Source: Proteus columbae
GTDB lineage: Bacteria; Pseudomonadota; Gammaproteobacteria; Enterobacterales; Enterobacteriaceae
DNA length: 64,000 bases
Assembly: GCF_009914335.1 (NCBI RefSeq)
Contig: NZ_CP043925.1
Location: forward strand, 620,001-684,000
Reading direction: 5' to 3'
Shown: piece by piece, positions 50,932 to 60,379 of the stretch
How the letters are laid out: each line of letters opens with the position of its first letter
How positions within the stretch are numbered: the stretch's first letter is position 1
Notes under the pieces: generated by a model
What the model was told of the DNA's origin: nothing
The model's input: only the letters and a program-made list of their open reading frames with translations
The model's database searches: none
Position numbers and translations under genes: made by a program

Positions 50932-52054
50932 TGAATTTCGTGATCCCGAACTTGCGAAAGCCTTACTAGCCCAAATCCGTGAAACTATTTCACAATGGCC
51001 TCATCCTATTAAACGTCCATTACAAATTATGGAAGTGTGTGGTGGGCATACACATGCCATTTTTAAATTTGGTCTAGATCGCTTATTACCAGAAGAAATT
51101 GAATTTGTTCATGGACCGGGTTGTCCTGTTTGTGTATTACCGATGGGGCGAATTGACGCCTGTTTAGAAATTGCAGCCCGTCCTGATGTCATTTTCTGTA
51201 CTTTTGGTGATGCAATGCGAGTACCGGGACGTAATGGCTCAATGCTTGATGCACGTCGTCGTGGCAGTGATATTCGTATTGTCTACTCACCGCTCGATTC
51301 CCTCAAAATTGCACAAGATAATCCAGATAAACAAGTCGTCTTTTTTGGTTTAGGTTTTGAAACTACGATGCCAAGTACTGCAATGACGCTACAACAAGCG
51401 AAATTGCGCGGACTCAAAAATTTCTCTCTGTTTTGCCAGCATATTACTATCGTGCCGACTTTACGTTGTTTACTAGAACAAGATGATGTTCGCATTGACG
51501 GCTTTATTGCTCCAGGGCATGTGAGTATGGTGATTGGCTGTACGCCATATCAACCGCTATGTGACGAATTTGAAAAGCCTTTTGTGGTGACAGGATTTGA
51601 ACCATTAGACTTATTACAAGCTATACTGATGGTCATTAAACAACTTAAAGCAAAAGCAGAAAATACAGATTATGTTTTAAGTATTGAAAACCAATATAGT
51701 CGCATTGTACCGAATGAAGGTAATAAGTTGGCTCAAAAAGCACTTAGCGAAGTGTTTATGTTAAAAGAAACCAGTGAATGGCGTGGACTGGGTGAAATCC
51801 CAATGTCAGGTATTCAATTAACACCTGCTTATTCTGAGTTTGATGCTGAATTACGTTTTACTCCCGCCCCGCAGAAAGTGGCTGATAATCCGCAATCTCG
51901 CTGTGGTGATGTATTAACAGGACGATGCAAACCTTCCGATTGCCCACTCTTTGGTAAAAGTTGTACACCAGAAACGGCATTGGGTGCCTTGATGGTATCA
52001 TCTGAAGGTGCATGTGCGGCTTATTATCAGTATCGCCGTGAAGGTAATATATGA
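50915..52054 (+). CDS. hypD: hydrogenase maturation protein HypD
   Basis: HypD is the iron-sulfur scaffold on which Fe(CN)2CO is assembled. It has 379 residues (373 in E. coli). Motifs are [15 protein letters not shown] (residues about 39-53), [16 protein letters not shown] (about 64-79), [11 protein letters not shown] and the C-terminal cysteine cluster [21 protein letters not shown] (about 329-349). Two adjacent ATG codons (50915 and 50918) are possible starts. It overlaps hypC and hypE. Confidence 0.97.
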   Translation: MMQYVDEFRDPELAKALLAQIRETISQWPHPIKRPLQIMEVCGGHTHAIFKFGLDRLLPEEIEFVHGPGCPVCVLPMGRIDACLEIAARPDVIFCTFGDAMRVPGRNGSMLDARRRGSDIRIVYSPLDSLKIAQDNPDKQVVFFGLGFETTMPSTAMTLQQAKLRGLKNFSLFCQHITIVPTLRCLLEQDDVRIDGFIAPGHVSMVIGCTPYQPLCDEFEKPFVVTGFEPLDLLQAILMVIKQLKAKAENTDYVLSIENQYSRIVPNEGNKLAQKALSEVFMLKETSEWRGLGEIPMSGIQLTPAYSEFDAELRFTPAPQKVADNPQSRCGDVLTGRCKPSDCPLFGKSCTPETALGALMVSSEGACAAYYQYRREGNI

Positions 52055-53070
52055 AACAACCTGATGAAATCACCTTAGCCCAAGGAAACGGCGGGCAAGG
52101 TATGCAGCAACTTATCGAAGGACTATTTTTAAAAGCGTTCGATAATCCATTATTAAATGAAAAAGAAGATCAAGCGCGGATCGCCTTAAATGAGTTAACC
52201 ACACTGGGCGATCGTCTTGCTTTTAGTACAGATAGCTATGTCATCGATCCCATTATTTTCCCTGGTGGAAACATTGGTAAATTATCGGTCTGCGGGACGG
52301 CTAACGATCTTTCTGTTGGTGGTGCGGTTCCTCGTTATCTTTCATGTGGTTTTATTTTGGAAGAAGGGCTTCCTTTTGAAACCCTAGAAACCCTTGTGAT
52401 GGCAATGGCAAAAGCCGCGCAACAAGCGGGCATTCAAATTGTTACGGGTGATACGAAAGTGGTTCCTCGTGGTGCTGCGGATAAGATTTTTATTAACACT
52501 GCGGGTATTGGTGTGATCCCAACTAAAATTCATTGGGCTGCATCAAACATTAAAGCAGGCGATAAGATCTTAGTGAGTGGCACGATTGGCGATCATGGTG
52601 CAACAATCCTGAATCTGCGTGAAAATTTAGGGCTTGAAGCGGATCTGCAAAGTGACTGCGCGGTTCTTGAGCCAATGATTGCCCCTTTACGCCAAATCGA
52701 AGGAATTAAAGCACTACGTGATGCAACTCGAGGTGGTGTGACGGCGATTTTGCATGAGTTTGCTCAAGCCAGCGGTTGTGGCATGAACGTGCATGAAAGC
52801 AAATTACCTATGAAACAATCTGTTCGTGGTGTATGCGAATTATTGGGACTTGAAGCGCTTAATTTCGCTAACGAAGGAAAAATTGTTTTAGTAGTTTCAC
52901 CAGAAGCGGAAGCTCAAGTACTTGAAGCACTGCATCAACATGCTTTAGGCAAAGACGCTTGCACGATTGGCGAAGTCACAACGGATAATTATATTCGTTT
53001 AACAGGTATTTTCGGTACTAGTCGTATTCTCGACCTACCTTATAACGAGCCTTTACCTCGTATCTGCTAA
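52051..53070 (+). CDS. hypE: hydrogenase maturation protein HypE
   Basis: HypE dehydrates a C-terminal thiocarboxamide to thiocyanate, supplying cyanide ligands. It has 339 residues. The PurM/AIR-synthase-like fold shows FSTDSYVIDPIIFPGGNIGKL and CGTANDLSVGGA (residues about 55-91), and GDTKVVPRGAADKIFINT. The protein ends in the required PRIC with terminal cysteine. HypF, which loads carbamoyl onto this cysteine, is not encoded in the window. It is the last gene of the operon. Confidence 0.97.
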   Translation: MKQPDEITLAQGNGGQGMQQLIEGLFLKAFDNPLLNEKEDQARIALNELTTLGDRLAFSTDSYVIDPIIFPGGNIGKLSVCGTANDLSVGGAVPRYLSCGFILEEGLPFETLETLVMAMAKAAQQAGIQIVTGDTKVVPRGAADKIFINTAGIGVIPTKIHWAASNIKAGDKILVSGTIGDHGATILNLRENLGLEADLQSDCAVLEPMIAPLRQIEGIKALRDATRGGVTAILHEFAQASGCGMNVHESKLPMKQSVRGVCELLGLEALNFANEGKIVLVVSPEAEAQVLEALHQHALGKDACTIGEVTTDNYIRLTGIFGTSRILDLPYNEPLPRIC

Positions 53071-53080
53071 ACACTTATTC

Positions 53081-53136
53081 CCCACTTATAAATTGAAATG
53101 TTCACTGAATTTATAAGTGGGATAAGTTACCCACTT
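53081..53136 (+). other. overlapping alternative hairpins between hypE and yedE
   Basis: CCCACTTATAAATT (53081-53094) pairs perfectly with AATTTATAAGTGGG (53108-53121). The right arm could instead pair AAGTGGG (53115-53121) with CCCACTT (53130-53136). The two stems exclude each other. Neither has a T run directly after it, so it is either a weak hypE terminator or a switch-like leader of yedE. Confidence 0.5.
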
Positions 53137-53278
53137 GTTACAAAAAATTGTTATAACGCAAATTTCTCTCATTTATCTGAATACTGACTCTTTGATAAAA
53201 AAATTATCGGAGTAACATGTTCGCCTCATCCTACTGCGTGGAGAGTGTCTCTCGTAGAGGTTAGCTCTAGGAAAAAAC

Positions 53279-54505
53279 ATGTCTTGGTCAGAATTTAAAT
53301 CTCAATACCTGATCCGTTTTTGGAAGCCTCTTCCAGCAGTTATCGCGGCAGGTATCTTATCAACTTATTACTTTGGTTTAACCGGCACTTTCTGGGCTGT
53401 CACTGGTGAGTTTACTCGCTGGGGTGGTCACGTTATGCAATGGTTCGGTGCTCATCCTGAAGAATGGGGTTATTTTAAAATCATCGGTCTTGAAGGTACG
53501 CCATTAACGCGTATTGATGGCGTGATGATTATCGGGATGTTTGGAGGTTGCATTATGGCGGCTCTTTGGGCCAATAACGTCAAACTTCGTCATCCTCAAC
53601 ATAAAATTCGTATTCTTCAAGCTGTTCTAGGTGGGATCATCGCAGGTTTTGGTGCTCGTTTAGCAATGGGTTGTAACCTTGCTGCCTTCTTTACGGGTAT
53701 TCCTCAGTTCTCTTTACATGCTTGGTTCTTTGCGGTTGCAACGGCAGTCGGTTCCTACTTCGGTGCCAAGCTGTCATTGATGCCACTGTTCCGTATTCCA
53801 GTAAAACTGCAAAAAGTCAGCCAAGCGTCACCTATCACTCAAGATAAACAACGTGCGAAACGTCGCTTTAGATTGGGAATGGTTATCTTTTTTGCCATGA
53901 TTGCGTGGTCTTTAATTATTCTCTTTGATTCACCAAAACTGGGTTTCGCCATGCTAGGCGGTATTGGTTTTGGTATTTTAATTGAACGTGCACAAATCTG
54001 TTTTACTTCTGCTTTCCGTGACTTATGGATAACAGGCAGAACCCATATGGCAAAAGCGATTATCATCGGTATGGCGGTGAGTGCCATTGGGATCTTTAGC
54101 TATGTCCAATTAGGTGCAGCACCTAAAATTATGTGGGCGGGACCTAATGCGGTAATTGGCGGTTTACTCTTCGGTTTCGGTATTGTGCTTGCTGGTGGGT
54201 GTGAAACTGGCTGGATGTATCGCGCTGTTGAAGGTCAAATTCACTTTTGGTGGGTTGGATTAGGCAATGTGATTGGTTCGACGTTACTCGCTTATTATTG
54301 GGATGATTTTTCAGCCATCTTAGCGACTGATTATGACAAAATTAATTTACTTGATACTTTTGGGCCAGTAGGTGGATTAGGCGTGACATATCTGATGTTG
54401 GGTCTGTCATTTGTGTTGTTGCTTTGGTGGGAGAAACACTTCTTCCGTAAAAAAACACAACAAGCACACTCTATTTCAACCCAGATTAATAAGGAAATCG
54501 CATGA
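53279..54505 (+). CDS. yedE: YeeE/YedE-family sulfur- or selenium-compound transporter
   Basis: An inner-membrane protein of 408 residues (401 in E. coli YedE) with about ten helices. Two family cysteine motifs are present, AMGCNLAAFFTGIP (residues about 123-136) and AGGCETGWMYRA (about 303-314). These line the thiosulfate path in the related transporter TsuA. YedE-type proteins have been linked by comparative genomics to selenium metabolism. The start has AGGAAA upstream. yedF overlaps its stop by 4 nt, so import and sulfur/selenium transfer appear coupled. Confidence 0.9.
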   Translation: MSWSEFKSQYLIRFWKPLPAVIAAGILSTYYFGLTGTFWAVTGEFTRWGGHVMQWFGAHPEEWGYFKIIGLEGTPLTRIDGVMIIGMFGGCIMAALWANNVKLRHPQHKIRILQAVLGGIIAGFGARLAMGCNLAAFFTGIPQFSLHAWFFAVATAVGSYFGAKLSLMPLFRIPVKLQKVSQASPITQDKQRAKRRFRLGMVIFFAMIAWSLIILFDSPKLGFAMLGGIGFGILIERAQICFTSAFRDLWITGRTHMAKAIIIGMAVSAIGIFSYVQLGAAPKIMWAGPNAVIGGLLFGFGIVLAGGCETGWMYRAVEGQIHFWWVGLGNVIGSTLLAYYWDDFSAILATDYDKINLLDTFGPVGGLGVTYLMLGLSFVLLLWWEKHFFRKKTQQAHSISTQINKEIA

Positions 54506-54744
54506 GCCAGAAAGACACTATTATTCCCGATTATCGTTTAGATATGGTTGGCGAACCTTGTCCTTACCCTGCGGTGGCAACGCTTGAAGCCATGCCATCT
54601 CTGAAAAAAGGCGAAATTTTAGAAGTGGTCAGTGATTGCCCGCAATCAATCAACAATATTCCACTTGATGCGAAAAACTACGGTTATACCGTGTTAGATA
54701 TTCAACAAGATGGCCCAACTATTCGTTATTTAATTCAAAAATAA
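54502..54744 (+). CDS. yedF: TusA-like sulfurtransferase-type protein YedF
   Basis: An 80-residue cytosolic protein (77 in E. coli) of the TusA/SirA family. The active-site CPxP is present in LDMVGEPCPYPAVATLEAM (residues about 13-31), which would carry persulfide or perselenide. The C-terminal half (DCPQSINNIPLDAKNYGY) holds a second cysteine. It is translationally coupled to yedE, and its probable job is to accept the sulfur or selenium species that YedE imports. Confidence 0.92.
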   Translation: MSQKDTIIPDYRLDMVGEPCPYPAVATLEAMPSLKKGEILEVVSDCPQSINNIPLDAKNYGYTVLDIQQDGPTIRYLIQK

Positions 54745-54762
54745 TCTTTATTTTTCATTAAA

Positions 54763-54802
54763 TAAAAAAACAGCCTATACATAGAGAATGATAGGCTGTT
54801 TT
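54763..54802. terminator. bidirectional terminator (yedF / rdgC)
   Basis: ACAGCCTAT (54770-54778) pairs with ATAGGCTGT (54791-54799), with a long A run before it and TTTTC after. Confidence 0.85.
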
Positions 54803-54816
54803 CTTGAATAATATTA

Positions 54817-55725
54817 TTACTCTGCTTCGCCGCCTAGGACTTCGGTGACTCGTTCAATTAAAGCGCTGAGTTCACCGGTCATTAAAATAAAGTCGGCATC
54901 AAAACGTTGGGCAAAATCAGCTTTATCAATGTCATCATTTTGCTCACGTAAAGTTTCACTGAATTTAATGCGTTTGATAGAACCATCATCACAAAGCATA
55001 AATTGCAGGCGATCTTCCCAATCTACAGAGAGTTTGGTGACAAATTTACCTGCTTCAATATGCGTCGCAATTTCATCAGAGACTAATTCCTGTTTCTTAC
55101 AACGAATAACGCCACCTTCATCTAAGACCGCTTTTAGCTCGGCTTCATCCATCAAGGTAAAGCCAGCTGGGAGTTCTCCAGAGCGTACCCACTCTGTCAT
55201 TTTTAATTCAACGGATTCATTAAAGTTCAAAGGAACAACAGGTAATGAACCTAAGGTCTTACGCAGCAGGGCTAAGTTATCTTCAGCGCGTTTTGCACTG
55301 CCCGAATCAACAATAACGAGTTGTTTTTCTAAATCGAGCCAAATAAATGTTTGTGAGAATTTACTAAAAGCACGAGGAAGCAGAGTGTGCACCACTTCAT
55401 CTTTTAAGGTGGCTTTCTCTGTTTTTTTCAGTTTACGTCCTTGCTCACCTTCAAGTTTTTCAACTTTGTCTTGCAGTGCTTGTTTAATAACTGTCGCAGG
55501 TAAAATTTTGTCTTCTTTCCGTGCACACATCATGACTTGTTTGCCAGCAACATGGATAAGCGCTTCACCGCGATCACCCATCGGCGAAACCCAACCTGTC
55601 CGAGTCATATCTTGGCTACTACAAGGTGTGAATGCCAATGAGGCAAGCTGTTGTTCTAACTCATCCATTGACAGTGCTATCTCTTTATTTAAGCGATAGA
55701 CTAAAATATTTTTAAACCACAGCAT
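54817..55725 (-). CDS. rdgC: recombination-associated protein RdgC
   Basis: RdgC is a ring-shaped, nucleoid-associated DNA-binding protein that restrains RecA. It has 302 residues (303 in E. coli). The full-length family match starts [16 protein letters not shown] and includes [19 protein letters not shown] (residues about 42-60) and [23 protein letters not shown] ribosome binding site lies upstream. It is divergent from the porin/nucleotidase cluster across a 1.3 kb region. Confidence 0.96.
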   Translation of the reverse strand: MLWFKNILVYRLNKEIALSMDELEQQLASLAFTPCSSQDMTRTGWVSPMGDRGEALIHVAGKQVMMCARKEDKILPATVIKQALQDKVEKLEGEQGRKLKKTEKATLKDEVVHTLLPRAFSKFSQTFIWLDLEKQLVIVDSGSAKRAEDNLALLRKTLGSLPVVPLNFNESVELKMTEWVRSGELPAGFTLMDEAELKAVLDEGGVIRCKKQELVSDEIATHIEAGKFVTKLSVDWEDRLQFMLCDDGSIKRIKFSETLREQNDDIDKADFAQRFDADFILMTGELSALIERVTEVLGGEAE

Positions 55726-55959
55726 CTGACATTCCCCTTAATCATTATTTACCACAATATGATACTGAATGTTTAGGGTATCTAAAAGGTAATATCCCTT
55801 AAAAGAAAATCTATACCGTGCTATTTAATAAAAAGATAAAAAAAGCTGAAACGAATAATTAGTAAATCTACTCTATGATAATGAGTTTTATTCTTATCTG
55901 AATTAGATCGATTAAGAATATTGATAATGAAATAGCATGATTTTTAGTACAAACCATTA

Positions 55960-55975
55960 TGTGATAATAATCACA
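55960..55975. promoter_or_regulatory. CRP-type site 1
   Basis: TGTGATAATAATCACA fits TGTGA-N6-TCACA at all ten conserved bases. Confidence 0.68.
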
Positions 55976-56074
55976 AGATTTTATTTTTATACTCTTTTTT
56001 GTTTACAAACTGAAATCACTTTCAGATTTATCTCTGCATTAATTTACAAAACAAAAATATTCTTGACGCTCTTG

Positions 56075-56090
56075 TGTGATAATTATCACA
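56075..56090. promoter_or_regulatory. CRP-type site 2
   Basis: TGTGATAATTATCACA fits TGTGA-N6-TCACA exactly and is a complete palindrome. Its centre is 115 bp (about eleven helical turns) from site 1, so proteins at both would lie on the same face. Confidence 0.7.
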
Positions 56091-56131
56091 AAATAAGGAA
56101 AATGTAGGAGGTGGTTTTTCACAATAAGCAA

Positions 56132-56147
56132 AGTGATTAAGATCACA
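56132..56147. promoter_or_regulatory. CRP-type site 3
   Basis: AGTGATTAAGATCACA agrees at nine of ten conserved bases and lies 57 bp after site 2. Confidence 0.55.
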
Positions 56148-56643
56148 AATATTGATATTTTTTTTTCAAATATCGTTAAAAGAGCACGATTGGGCTTTTT
56201 ATATTAACCAGTGTTATAGTTTAGATTTTATAATGTTTCATTGGGTTTTGTTGTTGCTTGTACGTATTGATTAGATATTGTAATTGAATAGCATTCTTGT
56301 GCTTCTCTTTTGAATATTTATAGATAATTATTCTTTTTATGATGGGATGTTACTCGTTACCACTAGTTAAATTGTATTTAAATTCGACTTTGCCTTTATT
56401 TAAATAAGAAATAAATATAAAGATAAAAAATTATTAATTAGGAATAACAATATTTAAATCTTTAGTGTTATTTATTTAGTGGTTAAAATTAATACTTCCT
56501 TTTAAATATATTAAATAGGGGGATAAATTTTTTATTAGCAAAAAAAAGAGTCTTATAAAGAAATGAAATATAAAAGAAAAATCTAAAAGTGCTATTTTTA
56601 AAAAGTTGATTAAGTTCAAAAAACACGTATCTTTACCTTTAAT

Positions 56644-56659
56644 TGTGATACCTATCACT
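56644..56659. promoter_or_regulatory. CRP-type site 4
   Basis: TGTGATACCTATCACT agrees at nine of ten conserved bases. It is the site nearest to the porin gene (about 400 nt upstream). Confidence 0.5.
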
Positions 56660-57057
56660 TGAGTATGTAACCATGAAAATACACATTGGTGTAATTGTGG
56701 GCTGTATCACGAAAGTTGGGCTTTTTTTTGAGTAACATGCCATCGAAAACTCAACAACCTATTTCTTTTCCTGACAGAAATAAAAGTAATGCCTTTATTT
56801 AAATATAATGAGGATATTATTTTTGTGTCTTATTGGTGATTACGTCTGTGTCAAGGAAATTAAAGCCTTTAAGAAAATTTTGTAGAGTCATAATTAGTAG
56901 CTATAAAAATTATCAATTGTGAGAGCGATTTTCTTTTTCGAAATTCGTGGCAGGGATCTTTTGCCTGAATCTCAGGTCAACTATATACGGCGGTATTATT
57001 TTTGACCTTAAAGAAAGTCATAAAACTATAGAAAATAGATAGATGGGTATTTTAATC

Positions 57058-58251
57058 ATGAAAAGCTTGAAGCCTCTAGCAGCACTGGTTGGTTTGTTGG
57101 TTCTTTCTGGATCGGCAAACGCGGTAAACGTGTATAACGATAAAGGTACACGTTTCGATGTAAATGGTCAGTTCCGTTTAAAAACACAAGTGACCAGCCA
57201 AAATCACGAAATGAAAATGACGGATGATGGTAGCCGTATCGGTTTCTTCGGTTCACACGAACTGACTAACGATATCAAAGTCTTTGGTAAATTAGAGTGG
57301 GGTTCAGACACTCAAAGAACGAATAGCGAAAACCCTAAATCAAACTTTGAAATGTACAACCGTGTGGGTTATGTCGGCTTTTCTCACCGTGATTATGGTC
57401 AAATCCAATTTGGTCGTACTTATATTCCAATTGACTGGGTGAAAAAATCAAGCTACGGCTACGGTAACACAGGTGTATTTTACTTTAGCGATGTATTAGG
57501 TCGTTCAGTAGGTTACTCTGGTGGTGAAACTAGCGTTAATGGTAAATATGTAAACTATAATGGTGTTGGTAAAAACAACTTTATGACCCGTTTACCACAA
57601 ACTATTTTCTTAGAAACTAACCGTTATGAAGGCTTTAAATTAGCAGGTACTGTAACAGGTAAAACTGGTGATGATGGTCGCCGTGTAGCGGGTGATATTA
57701 CTCGTGCTTACTCATTAGTTGGTTTCTATAAATCAACTTTCGGTTTAGAGTTTGATGCGGGTTACTCTGCGGCTAAAGGTGAAGCAAATAATTCAGGTCC
57801 AAATAAAGATAAAACACCAGAAAACAGTATCTTAGCGTTTGGTGCGGAATACTTCTTCCCAGGTCGTGAATTTTCTATCGGTTTAGACTATGGTCAATCT
57901 CGTGGTAAAAATCCAGGCTTAGCACTGTATTCAAACCAAGCTCCGCGTGGCTGGAACTCAGTGAAAGGCGATTGGAAAGCTGACTTGTATGGTGTTGGTG
58001 TGAAATGGCACTGGGATCGTATCGAAAGTGGTATGTATGCGGGTTACTACCTGCGTGATGGTGATGCCAACACATTCAACTACAAAAAAGAAACCTATAC
58101 TATGGGTGTAGATAAACGTTTTGCGGTATCTAAATACAACAACTTACGTTTATTCGCTGAAGTTGCATATGATGACGCACGTAGCGAAAACCCGAAATAT
58201 GAAGATAAAAAGCAATATATCTTCGAAACTGGTATGCGTCTGTACTTCTAG
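57058..58251 (+). CDS. OmpC/PhoE-type general porin
   Basis: An outer-membrane trimeric beta-barrel porin, 397 residues from the ATG at 57058. A signal peptide follows (MKSLKPLAALVGLLVLSGSANA). The ATG 15 nt upstream would add MGILI and has no better ribosome binding site. Signatures of the gram-negative porin family are VYNDKGTRFDVNGQFRLKTQ, GRTYIPIDWVKKSS and GVKWHWDRIESGMYAGYYL. The barrel ends in a C-terminal aromatic (TGMRLYF), the BAM recognition signal. It lies 86 nt before cpdB in the same orientation, so it could admit nucleotides or RNA pieces for the enzymes that follow. It may instead be a general porin that is merely adjacent. Confidence 0.9.
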   Translation: MKSLKPLAALVGLLVLSGSANAVNVYNDKGTRFDVNGQFRLKTQVTSQNHEMKMTDDGSRIGFFGSHELTNDIKVFGKLEWGSDTQRTNSENPKSNFEMYNRVGYVGFSHRDYGQIQFGRTYIPIDWVKKSSYGYGNTGVFYFSDVLGRSVGYSGGETSVNGKYVNYNGVGKNNFMTRLPQTIFLETNRYEGFKLAGTVTGKTGDDGRRVAGDITRAYSLVGFYKSTFGLEFDAGYSAAKGEANNSGPNKDKTPENSILAFGAEYFFPGREFSIGLDYGQSRGKNPGLALYSNQAPRGWNSVKGDWKADLYGVGVKWHWDRIESGMYAGYYLRDGDANTFNYKKETYTMGVDKRFAVSKYNNLRLFAEVAYDDARSENPKYEDKKQYIFETGMRLYF

Positions 58252-58290
58252 TCCTGACAAAAGCATTACCGTTTGATAGAAGTAACCAAA

Positions 58291-58310
58291 GGAGAGCGAT
58301 TTCGCTCTCC
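58291..58310 (+). other. intercistronic hairpin porin-cpdB
   Basis: GGAGAGCGA (58291-58299) pairs with TCGCTCTCC (58302-58310), a two-base loop palindrome with no T run. It may stabilise the porin message or lower read-through into cpdB. Confidence 0.6.
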
Positions 58311-58337
58311 TGTTAACCAATATATAAGGGGTGTGTA

Positions 58338-60293
58338 ATGGTTAAGAACGTGTTGAAAATTTCAACATTAGCAATGTTTGTCGCATTCAACGTGAATGCT
58401 GCGACAGTCGATCTTCGTATTATGGAGACGTCTGATGTTCACAGTAACTTAATCGACTTTGACTACTTCAAAGACAAACCAACAGAACAGTTTGGTTATG
58501 TCCGTACTGCTAATTTAATCAAAGCAGCAAAAGCTGAAGCAACCAATGCGATTTTAGTTGATAACGGCGACTTGATCCAAGGTAGCCCGCTGGCTGACTA
58601 TCAAGCAGCTAAAGGCTTAGAAAAAGGCGAATCTCATCCAGCTCACCAGCTGATGAACACCATGGGTTACACAGTAGGTAACTTTGGTAACCATGAATTT
58701 AACTATGGTTTAGATTACCTGAAAAAAGCCATTGCCGGTGCTAAATTCCCTTACATCAACGCCAACGTGATGGATGCGAAAACAGGCAAAAACTATTTCA
58801 CACCTTATATCATTGTTGATACACCAGTAAAAGATCGTGATGGTAAAGAACACACTATCAAGATTGGTTATATCGGCTTCGTTCCACCACAGATCTTAAT
58901 CTGGGATAAAGCCAATCTGGATGGTAAGGTCGTTGTAAACGATATTACAGAAACAGCGAAAAAATTCGTCCCTCAAATGAAAAAAGAGGGTGCTGACCTG
59001 ATTGTGGCTATTCCTCACTCTGGTTTTGCCTCAGAGCCATACAAAGCAATGGCTGAAAACTCTGTTTATTATTTAAGCGAAGTTGAAGGCATCAATGCAA
59101 TCATGTTTGGTCACGCTCATGGCGTATTCCCAAGCAAAGAATTTGAAGGCATTAAAGGTGTTGATGTTGCTAAAGGTACTGTAAATGGCGTTCCTGCGGT
59201 TATGCCAGGACAATGGGGTGATCACTTAGGTGTCGTTGATATGGTTATCAACAACGACAGCGGCAAATGGGTGATGACACAAGCAACAGGTGAAGCACGT
59301 CCTATCTTTGATAAAGCGAACAAAAAAGCATTAGTTGAACGTGATGCTGAATTAGCGCAAATCATTGAAAAAGCACACCAAGGTACTCGTGATTTCGTGG
59401 GTAAACACATTGGTAAAGCTTCTGCCAATATGTACAGTTTCTTAGCATTAGTACAAAGCGATCCAACTGTACAAATCGTTAATGATGCACAAGTTGATTA
59501 CACCAAACACTTTATTCAAGGTGATCCGAACTTAGACGGTTTACCAGTATTAGGTGCAGCTGCGCCATTTAAAGCGGGTGGTCGTAAAAACGCACCAGCA
59601 GACTTCGTAGAAGTTGAAAAAGGTGACTTAACATTCCGTAACGCTGCAGACTTATACCTGTATCCAAACACATTAGTGGTCGTTAAAGCGACCGGTGCTG
59701 ATGTTGTTGAGTGGTTAGAATGTTCTGCGGGTATGTGGAACCAAGTTGATCCAAATTCAACTAAACCACAAGAACTGATCAACTGGGATGGTTTCCGTAC
59801 TTATAACTTCGATACCATTAGTGGTGTGAACTATAAAGTTGACCTAACTCAACCAGCTAAATATGACGTTGATTGCCAAGTCGTTAATAAAGATGCGAAT
59901 CGTATCAAAGACGTGACTTATGAAGGCAAGCCAATCGATCCTAAAGCAACATTCCTGATCGCAACAAATAACTACCGTGGATACGGTGGTAAGTTTGCGG
60001 GTACTGGTGAAGCAAATATTGCGTTCGCATCTCCAGATGAGAACCGTGCAATCTTAGCTTCTTACATTGCTAAACAAACGAAAGAAAAAGGCGAAGTTGC
60101 AACTAAAGCTGCTAACAACTGGTCATTCTTACCTATTAAGACTGACAAAGCGTTAGATGTACGTTTTGAAACGTCGCCAAGTGAAAAAGCGGCTGCATTT
60201 ATTAAAGATTTCTCTCAATATCCAATGACCTTTGTGGAAAATGATGAAATCGGTTTTGCAATTTACAAAATTGATTTAACAGAGAAAAAATAA
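58338..60293 (+). CDS. cpdB: 2',3'-cyclic-nucleotide 2'-phosphodiesterase / 3'-nucleotidase
   Basis: A periplasmic enzyme that opens 2',3'-cyclic nucleotides and removes 3'-phosphate, giving nucleosides. It has 651 residues (647 in E. coli). A signal peptide (residues 1-21, ending FNVNA) is followed by a metallophosphatase domain: [16 protein letters not shown] (about 29-44), [31 protein letters not shown] and [15 protein letters not shown]. The C-terminal 5'-nucleotidase domain holds the nucleoside-stacking region ([27 protein letters not shown]). It precedes an RNase T2 whose products are its substrates. AAGGGG is the ribosome binding site. Confidence 0.96.
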   Translation: MVKNVLKISTLAMFVAFNVNAATVDLRIMETSDVHSNLIDFDYFKDKPTEQFGYVRTANLIKAAKAEATNAILVDNGDLIQGSPLADYQAAKGLEKGESHPAHQLMNTMGYTVGNFGNHEFNYGLDYLKKAIAGAKFPYINANVMDAKTGKNYFTPYIIVDTPVKDRDGKEHTIKIGYIGFVPPQILIWDKANLDGKVVVNDITETAKKFVPQMKKEGADLIVAIPHSGFASEPYKAMAENSVYYLSEVEGINAIMFGHAHGVFPSKEFEGIKGVDVAKGTVNGVPAVMPGQWGDHLGVVDMVINNDSGKWVMTQATGEARPIFDKANKKALVERDAELAQIIEKAHQGTRDFVGKHIGKASANMYSFLALVQSDPTVQIVNDAQVDYTKHFIQGDPNLDGLPVLGAAAPFKAGGRKNAPADFVEVEKGDLTFRNAADLYLYPNTLVVVKATGADVVEWLECSAGMWNQVDPNSTKPQELINWDGFRTYNFDTISGVNYKVDLTQPAKYDVDCQVVNKDANRIKDVTYEGKPIDPKATFLIATNNYRGYGGKFAGTGEANIAFASPDENRAILASYIAKQTKEKGEVATKAANNWSFLPIKTDKALDVRFETSPSEKAAAFIKDFSQYPMTFVENDEIGFAIYKIDLTEKK

Positions 60294-60300
60294 GCCATTA

Positions 60301-60326
60301 AAGCCTGTCCATTCTGGGCAGGCTTC
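60301..60326 (+). other. intercistronic hairpin cpdB-RNase gene
   Basis: AAGCCTGTCC (60301-60310) pairs with GGGCAGGCTT (60316-60325) through one G-U pair. Only CTCTTA follows, so it is a stem that probably separates or stabilises messages rather than a strong terminator. Confidence 0.55.
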
Positions 60327-60379
60327 TCTTACCTTTTTGAACCAAAAGAGTAAAACTTATTGCTCTTTAAGGGGATTTT

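Larger units (their letters stand above)
55726..57057. other. 1.3-kb control region between rdgC and the porin gene
   Basis: AT-rich, without credible ORFs. It carries four CRP-type palindromes (55960, 56075, 56132, 56644). The element TTGGGCTTTTT occurs twice (near 56191 and 56715). The porin promoter and a probably long leader lie in the last 400 bases, but I cannot place them. Confidence 0.6.

Noticed and set aside
54845..55699. Plus-strand frame of 284 codons opposite rdgC
   Set aside because: It is the antisense shadow of a well-conserved gene. The serine-rich composition is typical of such shadows.
56476..56658. Minus-strand frame of 60 codons rich in Phe, Leu and Ile in the rdgC-porin gap
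   Set aside because: It is AT-driven hydrophobic composition without a ribosome binding site, and it crosses a CRP-type site.
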